This document shows, one piece after another, positions 36,325-45,384 of a stretch of DNA of 64,000 nt. Numbering within the stretch: the first letter of the stretch is position 1; each line of letters begins with the position of its first letter. The position numbers were made by a program, and so were the translations under genes. Under the pieces are notes generated by a model. That model ran no database searches. It was given only the letters and a program-made list of their open reading frames with translations, and had not been told where the DNA came from. Source of the DNA: Nostoc sp. NMS2 (GTDB taxonomy: Bacteria > Cyanobacteriota > Cyanobacteriia > Cyanobacteriales > Nostocaceae); the NCBI RefSeq assembly GCF_017115105.1, contig NZ_JABXKH010000160.1, positions 26,006 through 90,005 of the forward strand, in the 5' to 3' direction.

Positions 36325-37264
36325 AACCAATTAATTTCTGCCAGCTAGCAGGCCCGACAATTCCATCGGCATCTAAACCATTTTGCTTTTGAAAGTTTTT
36401 AACTACAACCTCTGTTTGCGGCCCGTAAACACCATCATTTTCAACACCTAAACGGTATTGCAAATATCTAACAACTGCACCACCAGCATGGTTTGGTCTG
36501 ATAATTCGTTTTGCCAAAATTAGATTTATAGCATTCCATGTAGCTTCATCGGCAACTCCAGTTGGCTGAACTCCGACAATCGCCTGAAATCTTTCGACGG
36601 CAGATTTGGTGTTAGCCCCGGTTAAGCCATCTTCTCCTAACGCATTACCATTTTTATCAACTATTTTGAGTCGATTTAAGGCTTTTTGCAGTCGGAGAAT
36701 AGTTGTATCTATATTCCCCTCTTCATCTGGTACAGGGTTAACAGGAGTACTTGGCACTTTACCAGTTAAGCCTTTAACGATCGCATTAGCCATTGCTTCA
36801 GGATTAAAAAGATTCATATCTTTTTGCGAATCGATGAAGCAACCTTCTACAAGAATCGCAGGCATATCTGTATTTTTCAAAACATACAAGTGGGAACCAC
36901 TCTTAACGCCGCGATTAAAAAATCCCAATTTGACGATTTCATCTAATACAGGTTTAGCGATTTTTCTCCCTGTATCACTAGTTGCAAATACTTCTGTGCC
37001 GTTAGCTTGTCCGTTAAAGCAGTTAAAATGAATCGAGACGTAAATATCTACTTTACTCGCATTAGCTGTAGAACATCTTTTTGAAAGCGAGTCACGGACT
37101 GAACTAGCACTACTCGGTCTACATACTACGACTTCATTGCCTAAAGCTCTTAACTTGGCTATTACTCTATTACCGACATCTAGAGTTAAATTATCCTCAA
37201 ACTTAATTCCTCTTGCTCCTGTGTCTGGTGGGCAATTGTGCCCGCTATCAATTCCAAATTTCAT
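36323..37264 (-). CDS. N-acetylmuramoyl-L-alanine amidase with two peptidoglycan-binding domains
   Basis: 313 residues. An Amidase_3 domain occupies 1-170 with zinc ligands His9 (DSGHN), Glu23 (FEDN) and His79 (SIHFN) and catalytic Glu140 (ILVEGCFID). Two PG_binding_1 domains follow, about 185-245 (LRLQKALNRL ... TGVADEATWNAI) and 255-312 (VRYLQYRLG ... DGIVGPASWQKL). It cleaves the bond between MurNAc and L-Ala in cell-wall stem peptides. No signal peptide is visible, which is more like a phage lysin or a cytoplasmically stored enzyme than AmiC; no other phage gene lies nearby. Confidence 0.9.
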   Translation of the reverse strand: MKFGIDSGHNCPPDTGARGIKFEDNLTLDVGNRVIAKLRALGNEVVVCRPSSASSVRDSLSKRCSTANASKVDIYVSIHFNCFNGQANGTEVFATSDTGRKIAKPVLDEIVKLGFFNRGVKSGSHLYVLKNTDMPAILVEGCFIDSQKDMNLFNPEAMANAIVKGLTGKVPSTPVNPVPDEEGNIDTTILRLQKALNRLKIVDKNGNALGEDGLTGANTKSAVERFQAIVGVQPTGVADEATWNAINLILAKRIIRPNHAGGAVVRYLQYRLGVENDGVYGPQTEVVVKNFQKQNGLDADGIVGPASWQKLIG

Positions 37265-37807
37265 AATTTCATCCTCAAATTACTTACTTTTTACACTAGT
37301 TCAAAACTCTTCCAATTATCAAGACAAAGTTTTGTTAATAAATTTGTTGAAGTACTTGTTCGCAATGTCCGCATTGTTTTAAGCATGACTACGCTAGCAG
37401 ACAAAATAAGTTTTTCTGTGAACCTGAACAGCAACTTTTATGTATTAGAATCCATTAATTCTAAGTAAGTTTGGAGCCAAAAACACAACCATTATAATTT
37501 ATCAAAATCGGAAATAACTTGTTATTTTTTGCAATAAATTGAAATGCAGCAATTACCCCCGTTGTTTCGAGATGCATAGCACGAGAAAAGATACATCCTT
37601 ACTCAAACCTCTTCCCAACTATTGGAGACGCTGCGCGAACATGGGAGAGTTTTCCCCCTGCCTTCTGCCTCCTGCCTTCTGCCTCCTTGATTTCCACCAT
37701 TTTGTACTAGTACGGCTGAATGACTGACATCTGTAGGTAGATATTTAACAATCAGCCTGAAAGCACGTTTAAGATTTAAGTAAAGAAATATTTCGTAGTT
37801 TACAGGC
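37265..37807. other. Gene-free region between divergent genes
   Basis: 543 bases, AT-rich in the first half and with fragments of dispersed repeats in the second (TTGGAGACGCTGCGCGAACA near 37621 and pyrimidine-rich CTTCTGCCTCCTGCC units near 37660). It must contain the promoters of the amidase and chelatase genes; none is clear enough to call. Short ORFs here are not credible. Confidence 0.5.
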
Positions 37808-40800
37808 ATGAAACGCATCGTCTTGGTTGCTGGGTTTGAATCATTCAACGCTGACTTGTACAGGAAAGCAGCTTTTTTGGCTAACTCTCGCTGTCCTGAG
37901 TTGGATATTCGGGTATTTAGCGATCGCAATCTTACCAGTCAACGCGCCGAGGTAGAAGCAGCACTTGATAACGCTGATGTATTTTTCGGTAGCCTCCTAT
38001 TTGATTATGACCAGGTTGTGTGGCTTTGCGATCGCATTTCCCAAATTCCCATCCGCCTGGTGTTTGAGTCAGCCTTGGAATTGATGAGTTTAACCAAGTT
38101 GGGTGACTTTGCCATTGGCGACAAACCGAAAGGAATGCCTAAACCAGTTAAATTCATCCTCGACAAATTTAGCAACGGCCGAGAAGAAGACAAACTTGCT
38201 GGTTACATCAGCTTCTTAAAAATTGGCCCCAAACTACTGAAATACGTCCCAGTGCAAAAAGTCCAAGACTTACGCAACTGGTTAATTATCTATGGTTACT
38301 GGAATGCTGGCGGTTCAGAAAACGTCGCTTCATTATTCTGGACACTAGCAGAAAAATACTTAGGTTTAAAAGTCGGCGACATTCCCCCGCTAGTCGAAAC
38401 CCCCAACATCGGATTACTCCATCCCGACTATCCAGGATTTTTTGAATCGCCCCGCGAATATTTAGAATGGTATAAAACCCATTGTAGAGACGCGATGAAT
38501 CGCGTCTATTGGGAAGACGCGATTCATCGCGTCTCTACAAAACCCGTTGTCGGAATTCTCCTCTACCGCAAACACGTCATCACCAAATTACCCTACATTC
38601 CCCAACTAATTCGCCGTTTTGAATCAGCCGGGTTAACTCCTTTACCCATTTTCATCAACGGCGTAGAAGGACATGTGGCGGTACGAGATTTAATGACAAC
38701 CGACTATGAAATTCAGCAACGGCAACTAGGTAATGTAGAGACTGCCTCACTTTCTAGTGAAGCAGTTAAAGTAGATGCGATCGTTTCGACAATTGGCTTT
38801 CCTCTGGTGGGTGGCCCGGCTGGTTCAATGGAAGCTGGCCGTCAGGTGGAAGTAGCAAAGCGCATTCTTACTGCCAAAAATGTACCTTATATTGTTGCTG
38901 CACCACTTTTAATTCAAGATATTCACTCATGGACGCGCCAAGGTGTGGGCGGATTGCAAAGTGTGGTGTTGTATGCCTTACCAGAATTAGATGGGGCTAT
39001 TGACACCATTCCCCTTGGAGGTTTGGTGGGCGAAGATATTTATCTGGTTCCCGAACGGGTGCAGCGATTAATTGATAGGGTGAAAAGCTGGGTGGCTTTG
39101 CGGCAAAAACCTGCATCAGAACGCAAAATTGCCATCATTTTATATGGATTTCCCCCAGGTTATGGTGCTGTGGGGACTGCTGCATTATTAAATGTACCGC
39201 GTAGTTTGCTGAAGTTTCTCCACGCACTGAAAGAACAAGGTTACACCGTTGGGGATTTACCTGATGATGGCGAAGAATTGATTCGCCGGGTAAAAGAAGC
39301 GGATGAAGCTAATCCTCTTGTGGGGTGGGCATCTTGCCCGCCCTTAGACACCCACCCCACAAGTACTGTAAATGTCAGCACTCTAGAAAAATGGCTGGGA
39401 TATTTACAAACTTCTCGCATCAAAAAACAATGGAAATCTCTCACGGGAACTGGTATTAAAACTTATGGCGATGAATTTCAAATTGGCGGTGTGCAATTAG
39501 GCAATGTGTGGATAGGTGTACAACCACCTTTGGGGATACAAGGCGACCCGATGCGCTTAATGTTTGAACGAGATTTAACGCCTCATCCGCAATACGTAGC
39601 TTATTATAAATGGCTGCAAAATGAGTTTGAAGCTGATGCTTTGGTTCATTTTGGAATGCATGGGACGGTGGAATGGTTGCCTGGTTCTCCTTTGGGTAAT
39701 ACGGGTTATTCTTGGTCGGATATTCTGTTAGGAAATTTGCCTAATCTATATATATATGCGGCGAATAATCCTTCTGAATCGATGTTGGCAAAACGTCGCG
39801 GTTATGGTGTATTGATTTCTCATAATGTACCGCCTTATGGTCGTGCAGGTTTGTATAAGGAATTGGTGGCGTTACGAGATTTGATTTCGGAGTATCGTGA
39901 AGATCCACAAAAGAATTATGTTTTGAAGGAAGGGATTTGTAAAAAAATTGTGGATTCTGGGTTGGATGCTGATTGTCCGTTTGCGGATGCTAAACGGTTG
40001 GGGATTGGGTTTAGTCCTGAAAATATTCGGATGTTTAGTGGTCATGCTTTTGATGCTTATTTGGTGGAGTTGTATGAATATTTACAGGTTTTAGAAAATC
40101 GGTTGTTTTCTTCGGGGTTGCATACTTTGGGGGAAAGGCCGAATGAGGAGGAGTTGGGGGCGTATTTGGAGGCTTATTTTGGAGACGAACCGCCAAGACG
40201 CCAAGAACGCCAAGTAGAGGAAAGGTTAATAAGGGATTTGTTGATGCAATCTACGGATGAGTTGACGAATTTGTTAAGGGGGTTGAATGGGGAGTATATT
40301 CCGCCTGCGCCTGGTGGGGATTTGTTAAGAGATGGGGCTGGTGTTTTGCCGACTGGGAGAAATATTCATGCTTTAGACCCTTATCGGATGCCTTCGCCTG
40401 CGGCATACCAACGGGGACGAGAAATTGCTCAAAAAATTATTGTGCAGCATTTGGATGAATATGGGAAATATCCTGAAACGGTGGCGGTGATGTTATGGGG
40501 ATTGGATGCGATTAAAACTAAGGGTGAATCTTTGGGGATTTTGTTGGAGTTGGTGGGGGCTGAACCCGTTAAGGAAGGAACTGGTAGAGTTGTTCGTTAT
40601 GAGTTGAAGCCGTTGGCTGAGGTTGGACATCCCCGGATTGATGTTTTGGCTAATTTATCGGGGATTTTTCGGGATAGTTTTGTAAATATTATCGAATTGT
40701 TGGATGATTTATTTCAACGGGCGGCTGATGCTGATGAATCGGATGATCAGAATTTTATTAGGAAACATGCTTTGGCTTTAAAAGCCCAAGGTGTGGAAAA

Positions 40801-41527
40801 TGCATCGGCGAGATTGTTTTCTAATCCGGCGGGTGATTTTGGTTCTTTGGTGAATGATAGAGTTGTCGATGGTAATTGGGAATCTGGTGAGGAGTTGGGA
40901 AATACTTGGCAAAGTCGCAATGTATTCAGCTATGGGAGAGAAGATAAAGGTCAAGCTAGACCGGAAGTTTTGAATACGTTGTTAAAAACTAGCGATCGCA
41001 TTGTTCAAGAAATCGATTCGGTAGAATATGGTTTAACTGATATTCAAGAATATTACGCCAATACTGGCGGCTTGAAAAGAGCAGCAGAAAAACAAAGCGG
41101 TAAGAAGGTTACAACCAGCTTTGTGGAAAGTTTCTCGAAGGATACTACACCCCGCAATTTAGATGATTTGCTACGAATGGAGTACCGCACTAAGTTGGTA
41201 AATCCTAAATGGGCGCAAGCAATGGCGAATCAAGGTTCTGGCGGCGCTTTTGAAATTTCCCAACGGATGACGGCGTTGATTGGATGGGGTGGTACTGCTG
41301 ATTTTACTGATGATTGGGTATACGATCAAGCGGCTGATACTTATGCTTTAGATGCAGAGATGGCGGATAAATTACGTAAGGCAAATCCTGAAGCTTTTCG
41401 CAATATTTTAGGGCGAATGTTAGAGGCGCATGGGCGGGGTTTTTGGGAAGCTGATGGTGATAAATTGGATAAGTTGCGGCAATTGTATGAGTTGACAGAT
41501 GAAGAGTTGGAGGGGGTAACAGTTTAG
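37808..41527 (+). CDS. ChlH/CobN-like chelatase large subunit
   Basis: 1,239 residues, shorter than a typical cyanobacterial ChlH (about 1,330) and with a different N-terminus (MKRIVLVAGFESFNADLYRK). Core family features include LQNEFEADALVHFGMHGTVEWLPG, YIYAANNPSESMLAKRRGYG and the C-terminal GWGGTADFTDDWVYDQAADTY. The family inserts Mg2+ into protoporphyrin IX (ChlH) or Co2+ into hydrogenobyrinate (CobN). This looks like the second paralogue many cyanobacteria carry, so either role is possible. Three dispersed repeats lie inside the frame (38483-38539, 39317-39363, 40186-40219) without breaking it. It is a single-gene unit; chlD and chlI are not nearby. Confidence 0.83.
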   Translation: MKRIVLVAGFESFNADLYRKAAFLANSRCPELDIRVFSDRNLTSQRAEVEAALDNADVFFGSLLFDYDQVVWLCDRISQIPIRLVFESALELMSLTKLGDFAIGDKPKGMPKPVKFILDKFSNGREEDKLAGYISFLKIGPKLLKYVPVQKVQDLRNWLIIYGYWNAGGSENVASLFWTLAEKYLGLKVGDIPPLVETPNIGLLHPDYPGFFESPREYLEWYKTHCRDAMNRVYWEDAIHRVSTKPVVGILLYRKHVITKLPYIPQLIRRFESAGLTPLPIFINGVEGHVAVRDLMTTDYEIQQRQLGNVETASLSSEAVKVDAIVSTIGFPLVGGPAGSMEAGRQVEVAKRILTAKNVPYIVAAPLLIQDIHSWTRQGVGGLQSVVLYALPELDGAIDTIPLGGLVGEDIYLVPERVQRLIDRVKSWVALRQKPASERKIAIILYGFPPGYGAVGTAALLNVPRSLLKFLHALKEQGYTVGDLPDDGEELIRRVKEADEANPLVGWASCPPLDTHPTSTVNVSTLEKWLGYLQTSRIKKQWKSLTGTGIKTYGDEFQIGGVQLGNVWIGVQPPLGIQGDPMRLMFERDLTPHPQYVAYYKWLQNEFEADALVHFGMHGTVEWLPGSPLGNTGYSWSDILLGNLPNLYIYAANNPSESMLAKRRGYGVLISHNVPPYGRAGLYKELVALRDLISEYREDPQKNYVLKEGICKKIVDSGLDADCPFADAKRLGIGFSPENIRMFSGHAFDAYLVELYEYLQVLENRLFSSGLHTLGERPNEEELGAYLEAYFGDEPPRRQERQVEERLIRDLLMQSTDELTNLLRGLNGEYIPPAPGGDLLRDGAGVLPTGRNIHALDPYRMPSPAAYQRGREIAQKIIVQHLDEYGKYPETVAVMLWGLDAIKTKGESLGILLELVGAEPVKEGTGRVVRYELKPLAEVGHPRIDVLANLSGIFRDSFVNIIELLDDLFQRAADADESDDQNFIRKHALALKAQGVENASARLFSNPAGDFGSLVNDRVVDGNWESGEELGNTWQSRNVFSYGREDKGQARPEVLNTLLKTSDRIVQEIDSVEYGLTDIQEYYANTGGLKRAAEKQSGKKVTTSFVESFSKDTTPRNLDDLLRMEYRTKLVNPKWAQAMANQGSGGAFEISQRMTALIGWGGTADFTDDWVYDQAADTYALDAEMADKLRKANPEAFRNILGRMLEAHGRGFWEADGDKLDKLRQLYELTDEELEGVTV
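38483..38539. repeat. 57-bp perfect palindromic repeat inside the chelatase gene
   Basis: Perfect 25-bp arms at 38483-38507 and 38515-38539 around the 7-base loop ATTGGGA; arms begin TGTAGAGACGCGATGAATCG. The length, 57, is a multiple of three, so it adds 19 residues (around CRDAMNRVYWEDAIHRVST, residues 226-245) without a stop. Related palindromes lie at 1893-1923 and near 26065. Confidence 0.88.
39317..39363. repeat. GTGGGGTGGGCATCTTGCCC repeat inside the chelatase gene
   Basis: 13-bp inverted arms CTTGTGGGGTGGG (39317-39329) and CCCACCCCACAAG (39351-39363). It encodes LVGWASCPPLDTHPTS around residues 504-519. Intergenic copies occur near 9547 and 25458. Confidence 0.82.
40186..40219. repeat. 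GAACCGCCAAGACGCCAAGA repeat inside the chelatase gene
   Basis: Three tandem CGCCAAG-containing units, the same family as in the MITE near 32331 and, reversed, near 25862. It encodes EPPRRQERQVEE near residue 794-805, in frame. Confidence 0.75.
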
Positions 41528-41573
41528 GAAATAGATGGGTTAAAGCTTATTAACGCATCACTGTTAAAATAAC

Positions 41574-41663
41574 ATAGCGGTTCCCAGTTGAGTGAGGTAC
41601 AAAAACCCCACCCCCAATCCCTCCCGCTCTTCGATAGGGGGCTATGATGTATTTCATTTGATT
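41574..41663. repeat. 90-bp dispersed repeat, inverted copy of 9642-9733
   Basis: Begins ATAGCGGTTCCCAGTTGAGT and ends in TTTCATTTGATTA. It lies between the chelatase gene and the distal end of the CRISPR array. Confidence 0.8.
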
Positions 41664-41707
41664 ATGAAATGATTTGGTGGGGGTGCAAAAACGCCTATCT
41701 TATATAG

Positions 41708-42046
41708 GTTTCAATCTCTAATAGGGATTTTGATGAATTGCAATGAATTGCAATGTTTCGCATTGTCCTAACCCACCACCTACCCTGCTCGTTTCAATCC
41801 CTAATAGGGATTTTGATGAATTGCAATCAGCAGATGCCGGAACTAGTTCCGTTGCTGGAAATGTTTCAATCCCTAATAGGGATTTTGATGAATTGCAATG
41901 CAATCTGGCAAAGATATACCAGAAAGAATACGCCAAGAGTTTCAATCCCTAATAGGGATTTTGATGAATTGCAATAAGCCGCGCAAACCACCCCCACCCC
42001 CTCCACCAAGTTTCAATCCCTAATAGGGATTTTGATGAATTGCAAT
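41708..42046 (-). CRISPR. Type I-D CRISPR array, five 37-nt repeats
   Basis: Repeats at 41708-41744, 41791-41827, 41863-41899, 41939-41975 and 42010-42046. Spacers are 46, 35, 39 and 34 bases. On the + strand each repeat begins GTTTCAATCCC and ends GAATTGCAAT; read on the minus strand it ends in ATTGAAAC, the usual 8-nt crRNA handle, after the hairpin AATCCCTATTAGGGATT. The array is therefore transcribed leftward, as are the cas genes. The repeat at 41708 has one substitution (TCTCTAA for TCCCTAA) and is followed by a second GAATTGCAAT, both expected of the leader-distal end. The short frames across the array are artefacts. Confidence 0.97.
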
Positions 42047-42313
42047 AGCGGGAGGCTGAAAGCCAAGCTGTATTTAGTTTTCAAGGTGCGGTTGCGCGAT
42101 TCAAGAGCAATCATAGCATTAGAGAATTCGTTTGAAAAGAGTGCCGGGAAATTTAAAGACTAAAACCCTATTTTGATAAGCATTTCAGAGGTTGCGCGGA
42201 TGATGATTAGGTGACTAATGGGGTAAAACCTTTGCTGGAGTTGGGATAGAAGCACTTTTTTATAGCTATAGAATTCGTACACCTACCCTTCCGCGCATTT
42301 GAGATGCAGAAAC
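42047..42313 (-). promoter_or_regulatory. CRISPR leader
   Basis: Lies between cas2 and the first repeat. On the minus strand there is TATGAT (+ strand 42110-42115) preceded by TGC, an extended -10 box that would start transcription about 55 bases before the first repeat. Between box and array is CGCACCTTGAAAAC. A GGTTGCGCG motif occurs twice on the + strand (about 42090 and 42190) and may mark leader elements for spacer acquisition. Confidence 0.75.
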
Positions 42314-42601
42314 CTAGCTACAAGGAGACTCAGCAAAGAAAATTGTTTCGTCTCGTGGCTGTTCTCCGCCAATACGTTCGACTTTTGCTTGACAACAGGC
42401 ACAGAGAAAATAAAAGCGCACGCTGTCAGTGTCGGGTTTAATCAATTTGGCTAAACGCGATCGCAGTTTAGCATACTGAGTGGGAGTGACATCGCACTCA
42501 AATACACTCAGTTGCATCCATTGTCCATAAGACTTGAGAATCGAATGGATTTTAGTCCGACGCTTATCTTCTGGAATGTCGTAGCTGACAACAATATACA
42601 T
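42314..42601 (-). CDS. cas2: CRISPR-associated endonuclease Cas2
   Basis: 95 residues, normal length. MYIVVSYDIPEDKRRTKI is the ferredoxin-fold first strand with the conserved Asp, and LKSYGQWMQLSVFECDV is the following core. Forms the Cas1-Cas2 integrase that adds spacers. It lies 7 bases after cas1 and next to the leader. Confidence 0.96.
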   Translation of the reverse strand: MYIVVSYDIPEDKRRTKIHSILKSYGQWMQLSVFECDVTPTQYAKLRSRLAKLIKPDTDSVRFYFLCACCQAKVERIGGEQPRDETIFFAESPCS

Positions 42602-42608
42602 GGGAAAC

Positions 42609-43613
42609 TTATTTGAGAACTAAAGGGGGATATTTATCGATTTCGTTCATCAGGTACTTACTCAATAACCTCGCCTGAATTTCAAAGGATTTTTGATAGG
42701 TACATTTGTTTCCCATGACTGGATGTTTGAATTCCGATTGTTTCTTTTGTTCGTAGGCGCGAAGAAATGTATGCAATCCTTCTTTGGTTAAAGATACAGC
42801 ACCACTGAGCGGTTCGGTGGTAAAGTCAGTTAGGGTTAGCGATCGCTTGTTAATCAGCGACAACACTACAGCATCCACTATTAAAGGGCGAAATTCTTCC
42901 ATCAAGTCTAAGGCTAGGGAAGGTCTACCATAACGCTCGACGTGTAAGTATCCTAGATAGGGATCGAAGCCAACAATATTTAAAGCACTTTGCACGTCAT
43001 GGCGTAGTAATGAATACCCGAAACTCAGTAGGGCATTAACTGGATCGGTTGGTGGGCGGCGGCGTCTGGCTTCAAATCGGAATTCTGGGGTTTTGATTAG
43101 CTGTTGAAAACAACCAAAATAGGCTGCACTACCCGCACCTTCTAAGCCTCTGAGGGAATCAATACTGCTAGTTTTTTCGATTGGTGCGATCGCGTTTTCC
43201 AATCGAGTAATGTTATTATTCAGGTCAATGTCAGAATGTTCTCGCTGAGTGCGAAGTAAAGTATGGCGGTAATTTTTCAATTTACCTCGCACAAATCCTC
43301 TAACTAAATGTATTGCTGGTTGTGATTCTCCTACAGCTTGCCATTGGGCTTTCCGAACAAAGATATTTTTGGTAACTTCTGGTTCTAAACGCCCTAAATA
43401 TCGTCCATTTTGTGTGAGAAATGTTAGACAAATGTGACGTTCTAAAAGTTCACTGACAACGGAGGGAGAAACGGTAGCCCGTCCTAGTATTACAATTCCC
43501 TCTATTTTAATTAAAGGGATATCCAAGATTGTTTTTTGTTCAGCTTTGACGGTGAGACGTTCGTCAACTTTACCGATAAAAGCATCAGCTTGTGTTACGT
43601 AAACAGTTCCCAT
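42609..43613 (-). CDS. cas1: CRISPR-associated integrase Cas1
   Basis: 334 residues. The C-terminal catalytic lobe has the conserved Glu in LRGLEGAGSAAYF, His in GYLHVERYGRPSLALDLME and the following Glu/Asp (EEFRPLIVDAVVL). Cuts and joins prespacers into the array with Cas2. The upstream gap to cas4 contains a multi-hairpin repeat. Confidence 0.96.
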   Translation of the reverse strand: MGTVYVTQADAFIGKVDERLTVKAEQKTILDIPLIKIEGIVILGRATVSPSVVSELLERHICLTFLTQNGRYLGRLEPEVTKNIFVRKAQWQAVGESQPAIHLVRGFVRGKLKNYRHTLLRTQREHSDIDLNNNITRLENAIAPIEKTSSIDSLRGLEGAGSAAYFGCFQQLIKTPEFRFEARRRRPPTDPVNALLSFGYSLLRHDVQSALNIVGFDPYLGYLHVERYGRPSLALDLMEEFRPLIVDAVVLSLINKRSLTLTDFTTEPLSGAVSLTKEGLHTFLRAYEQKKQSEFKHPVMGNKCTYQKSFEIQARLLSKYLMNEIDKYPPLVLK

Positions 43614-43892
43614 TTTTGATTCTTCCTAGTAATAATTGGGGTTTGGGCGAATAGAATTCGCAGCTACACAGACAAAACCCGCCTACGCGGGTTTCAAACT
43701 TGTAAGTCCACGCAGGTGGACTTTGTTTGTATAGCCGCGTTCGCCCTTGGCGTGCCGGAGGCATCATTCTATTCGCCAGGGTATGATTTAACATTTTTGA
43801 GAGGTCTAAGTCCCTCGCTTCTAACAAGCGACAAATTTTGCGTTGGGGTCAAAATCCCCATTACGAATTACGAATTACGAATTACGAATTAT
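43614..43892. repeat. Multi-hairpin dispersed element between cas1 and cas4
   Basis: Nested palindromes: ACCCGCCTACGCGGGT (43677-43692), AGTCCACGCAGGTGGACT (about 43706-43723) and outer arms GCAGCTACACAGACAAA / TTTGTTTGTATAGCCGC. Then come a GGCGTGCCGGAGGC repeat (about 43749) and AATTACG repeats at 43866-43886. It separates cas4 from cas1 by 279 bases in an otherwise tight operon. Related halves occur at 60983-61032 and 61437-61468. Confidence 0.75.
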
Positions 43893-44486
43893 TTAATTGA
43901 CTTCTTGATAAATTTTGACTTTATCAGTTGCTTTGGGTAAACATTGCGAAGAAAGACTGCATCCTTTGCAGCGTTTGCTGTAAACTGGTTTTGGCATTGC
44001 TCCTGTTTCTAGGAGATTTGTAACAGATTGAATAGTTGCGATCGCACTTTGTCTTAACTCTGCATTAATCTCTACTAATTGCCGTTGATGGGAGTGGGCA
44101 TAATAGATATATCCAGTGTTAACTGGCTGTCCTGTCATCTCTTCTAAACATAAGGCTTGGGCACAAACTTGCAACTCATCGTTATCCCATTCGCCTTTAC
44201 GTCCTCGTTTGTATTCCACTGGATAAAATTGACCAGATTCCGCTTCAATTAAATCAGATTTTCCGATTAGTTTGTATTGCTCAGACTTTAGCCAAATTGC
44301 TCGAATCTGCCAAGTTTCCCCTCGCTGTCCATCGCCTGTGGTGTGGACGCGATCGTGTAATGTAGTGCCTTCAATTGTGTATTGATTATCGACGAATTCG
44401 CCTGCACAAAACATCCGCCAACAGCGATGCGGACAATAGGCATATTGATTCAACGCCGCAATAGAAATATATTCAGTGTGATTCAT
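43893..44486 (-). CDS. cas4: CRISPR-associated exonuclease Cas4
   Basis: 197 residues. Cys ligands for the 4Fe-4S cluster lie at YCPHRCWRMFC and in the C-terminal RCKGCSLSSQCLP. The RecB-type nuclease motif is FYPVEYKRGRKGEW. Trims and selects prespacers. The 3' end abuts a heptanucleotide repeat. Confidence 0.94.
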   Translation of the reverse strand: MNHTEYISIAALNQYAYCPHRCWRMFCAGEFVDNQYTIEGTTLHDRVHTTGDGQRGETWQIRAIWLKSEQYKLIGKSDLIEAESGQFYPVEYKRGRKGEWDNDELQVCAQALCLEEMTGQPVNTGYIYYAHSHQRQLVEINAELRQSAIATIQSVTNLLETGAMPKPVYSKRCKGCSLSSQCLPKATDKVKIYQEVN

Positions 44487-44517
44487 AACTTACGTGGTTT
44501 TTAAATGATTATTGAAA

Positions 44518-45384
44518 TTAGGGAGAATATAGCCGCCGCATCATCCCCATGCCCATAGTTGTTTTTCTTCCGACACCGCTATATAAGGCAAAGTCAGCTA
44601 AAGCGTTAATTTGCTTAATTTGAATCGGTTCAATTTCTCCCAAAATCTTGTAGTTAACTTCGCCAAGAATGCCAATAAATTTGCTACGAGAGTCAGCTAA
44701 TATTTCTGTATGAATATTGACAAATGAGGGAAATATTGACTCAATCGCAATGTGAGAAAATTCTATGCCACTGTATTTATTCCACCGCGAAAGTAGGGAA
44801 TTAAAAACAGATTCTCTGGTAGGAAGGGTAGTATCATACTGTCCTTGACGGAAGGCGGTAGGCGTAGAGAAGCTAAGGTTTATGGAAGAATTGCGTAGGC
44901 GTAGCCCGTCGCAGACATCGCTAGCTTCTTCGTATAATTGAGCATAAGTACTGGCATTTGCCCAAGGTTGAATAGATTGGGGTGTGCCTTGAATGCTGGT
45001 AATATACAAGTCAGCCGGGCCAAGATGCCAAGGGCGATTGGGATTAAGATTTAGCCAAAGTTGGGTAAGTTTGCTAAATAAAGTGTCATCTAATAAAGAG
45101 ATGCGCCACCAACAAGGTGTTCCGGCGGGAATGGGTTGTTGATGTGAGTATTGCAATTTAGATCCCCCCTTACCCCCCTTTAAAAGGGGAGAGTTTGTAT
45201 TACTAATTTGTAGAGGGGAGAGGGTGAAAGCTTTATCTGCGGTGGAATCGTGCAAGCGATCGCCCAAACTTTGATCTACAGAACTAACCAGGGTTAAAAA
45301 TAGGGCGTGGAGATGTCTACCTGTAAGATACTGCGGTGGAATGGGCGATTGAGGTAGCAAATTCAACACTAAACTATGAGGCAT
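44518..45384 (-). CDS. cas6: CRISPR pre-crRNA endonuclease Cas6
   Basis: 288 residues. The C-terminal Gly-rich loop GVGRKTTMGMGMM is diagnostic. Cuts the repeat RNA to leave the 8-nt handle. Two repeat-derived segments lie inside: NSPLLKGGKGGSK (residues about 65-75, from a GATCCCCCCTTACCCCCCTT-type repeat at 45161-45191) and RLRNSSINLS (about 155-165, from a GCGTAGGCGTAGCCCGTCGC-type repeat at 44893-44921). Both keep the frame. The start overlaps the end of the 2OG oxygenase gene by 11 bases. Confidence 0.92.
   Translation of the reverse strand: MPHSLVLNLLPQSPIPPQYLTGRHLHALFLTLVSSVDQSLGDRLHDSTADKAFTLSPLQISNTNSPLLKGGKGGSKLQYSHQQPIPAGTPCWWRISLLDDTLFSKLTQLWLNLNPNRPWHLGPADLYITSIQGTPQSIQPWANASTYAQLYEEASDVCDGLRLRNSSINLSFSTPTAFRQGQYDTTLPTRESVFNSLLSRWNKYSGIEFSHIAIESIFPSFVNIHTEILADSRSKFIGILGEVNYKILGEIEPIQIKQINALADFALYSGVGRKTTMGMGMMRRLYSP

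Noticed and set aside
36323..37264. The amidase as part of a prophage
   Set aside because: Lack of a signal peptide is suggestive, but no other phage gene is nearby.
41743..41977. Overlapping ORFs across the CRISPR array
   Set aside because: They translate the repeat periodically; the array is noncoding RNA on the other strand.
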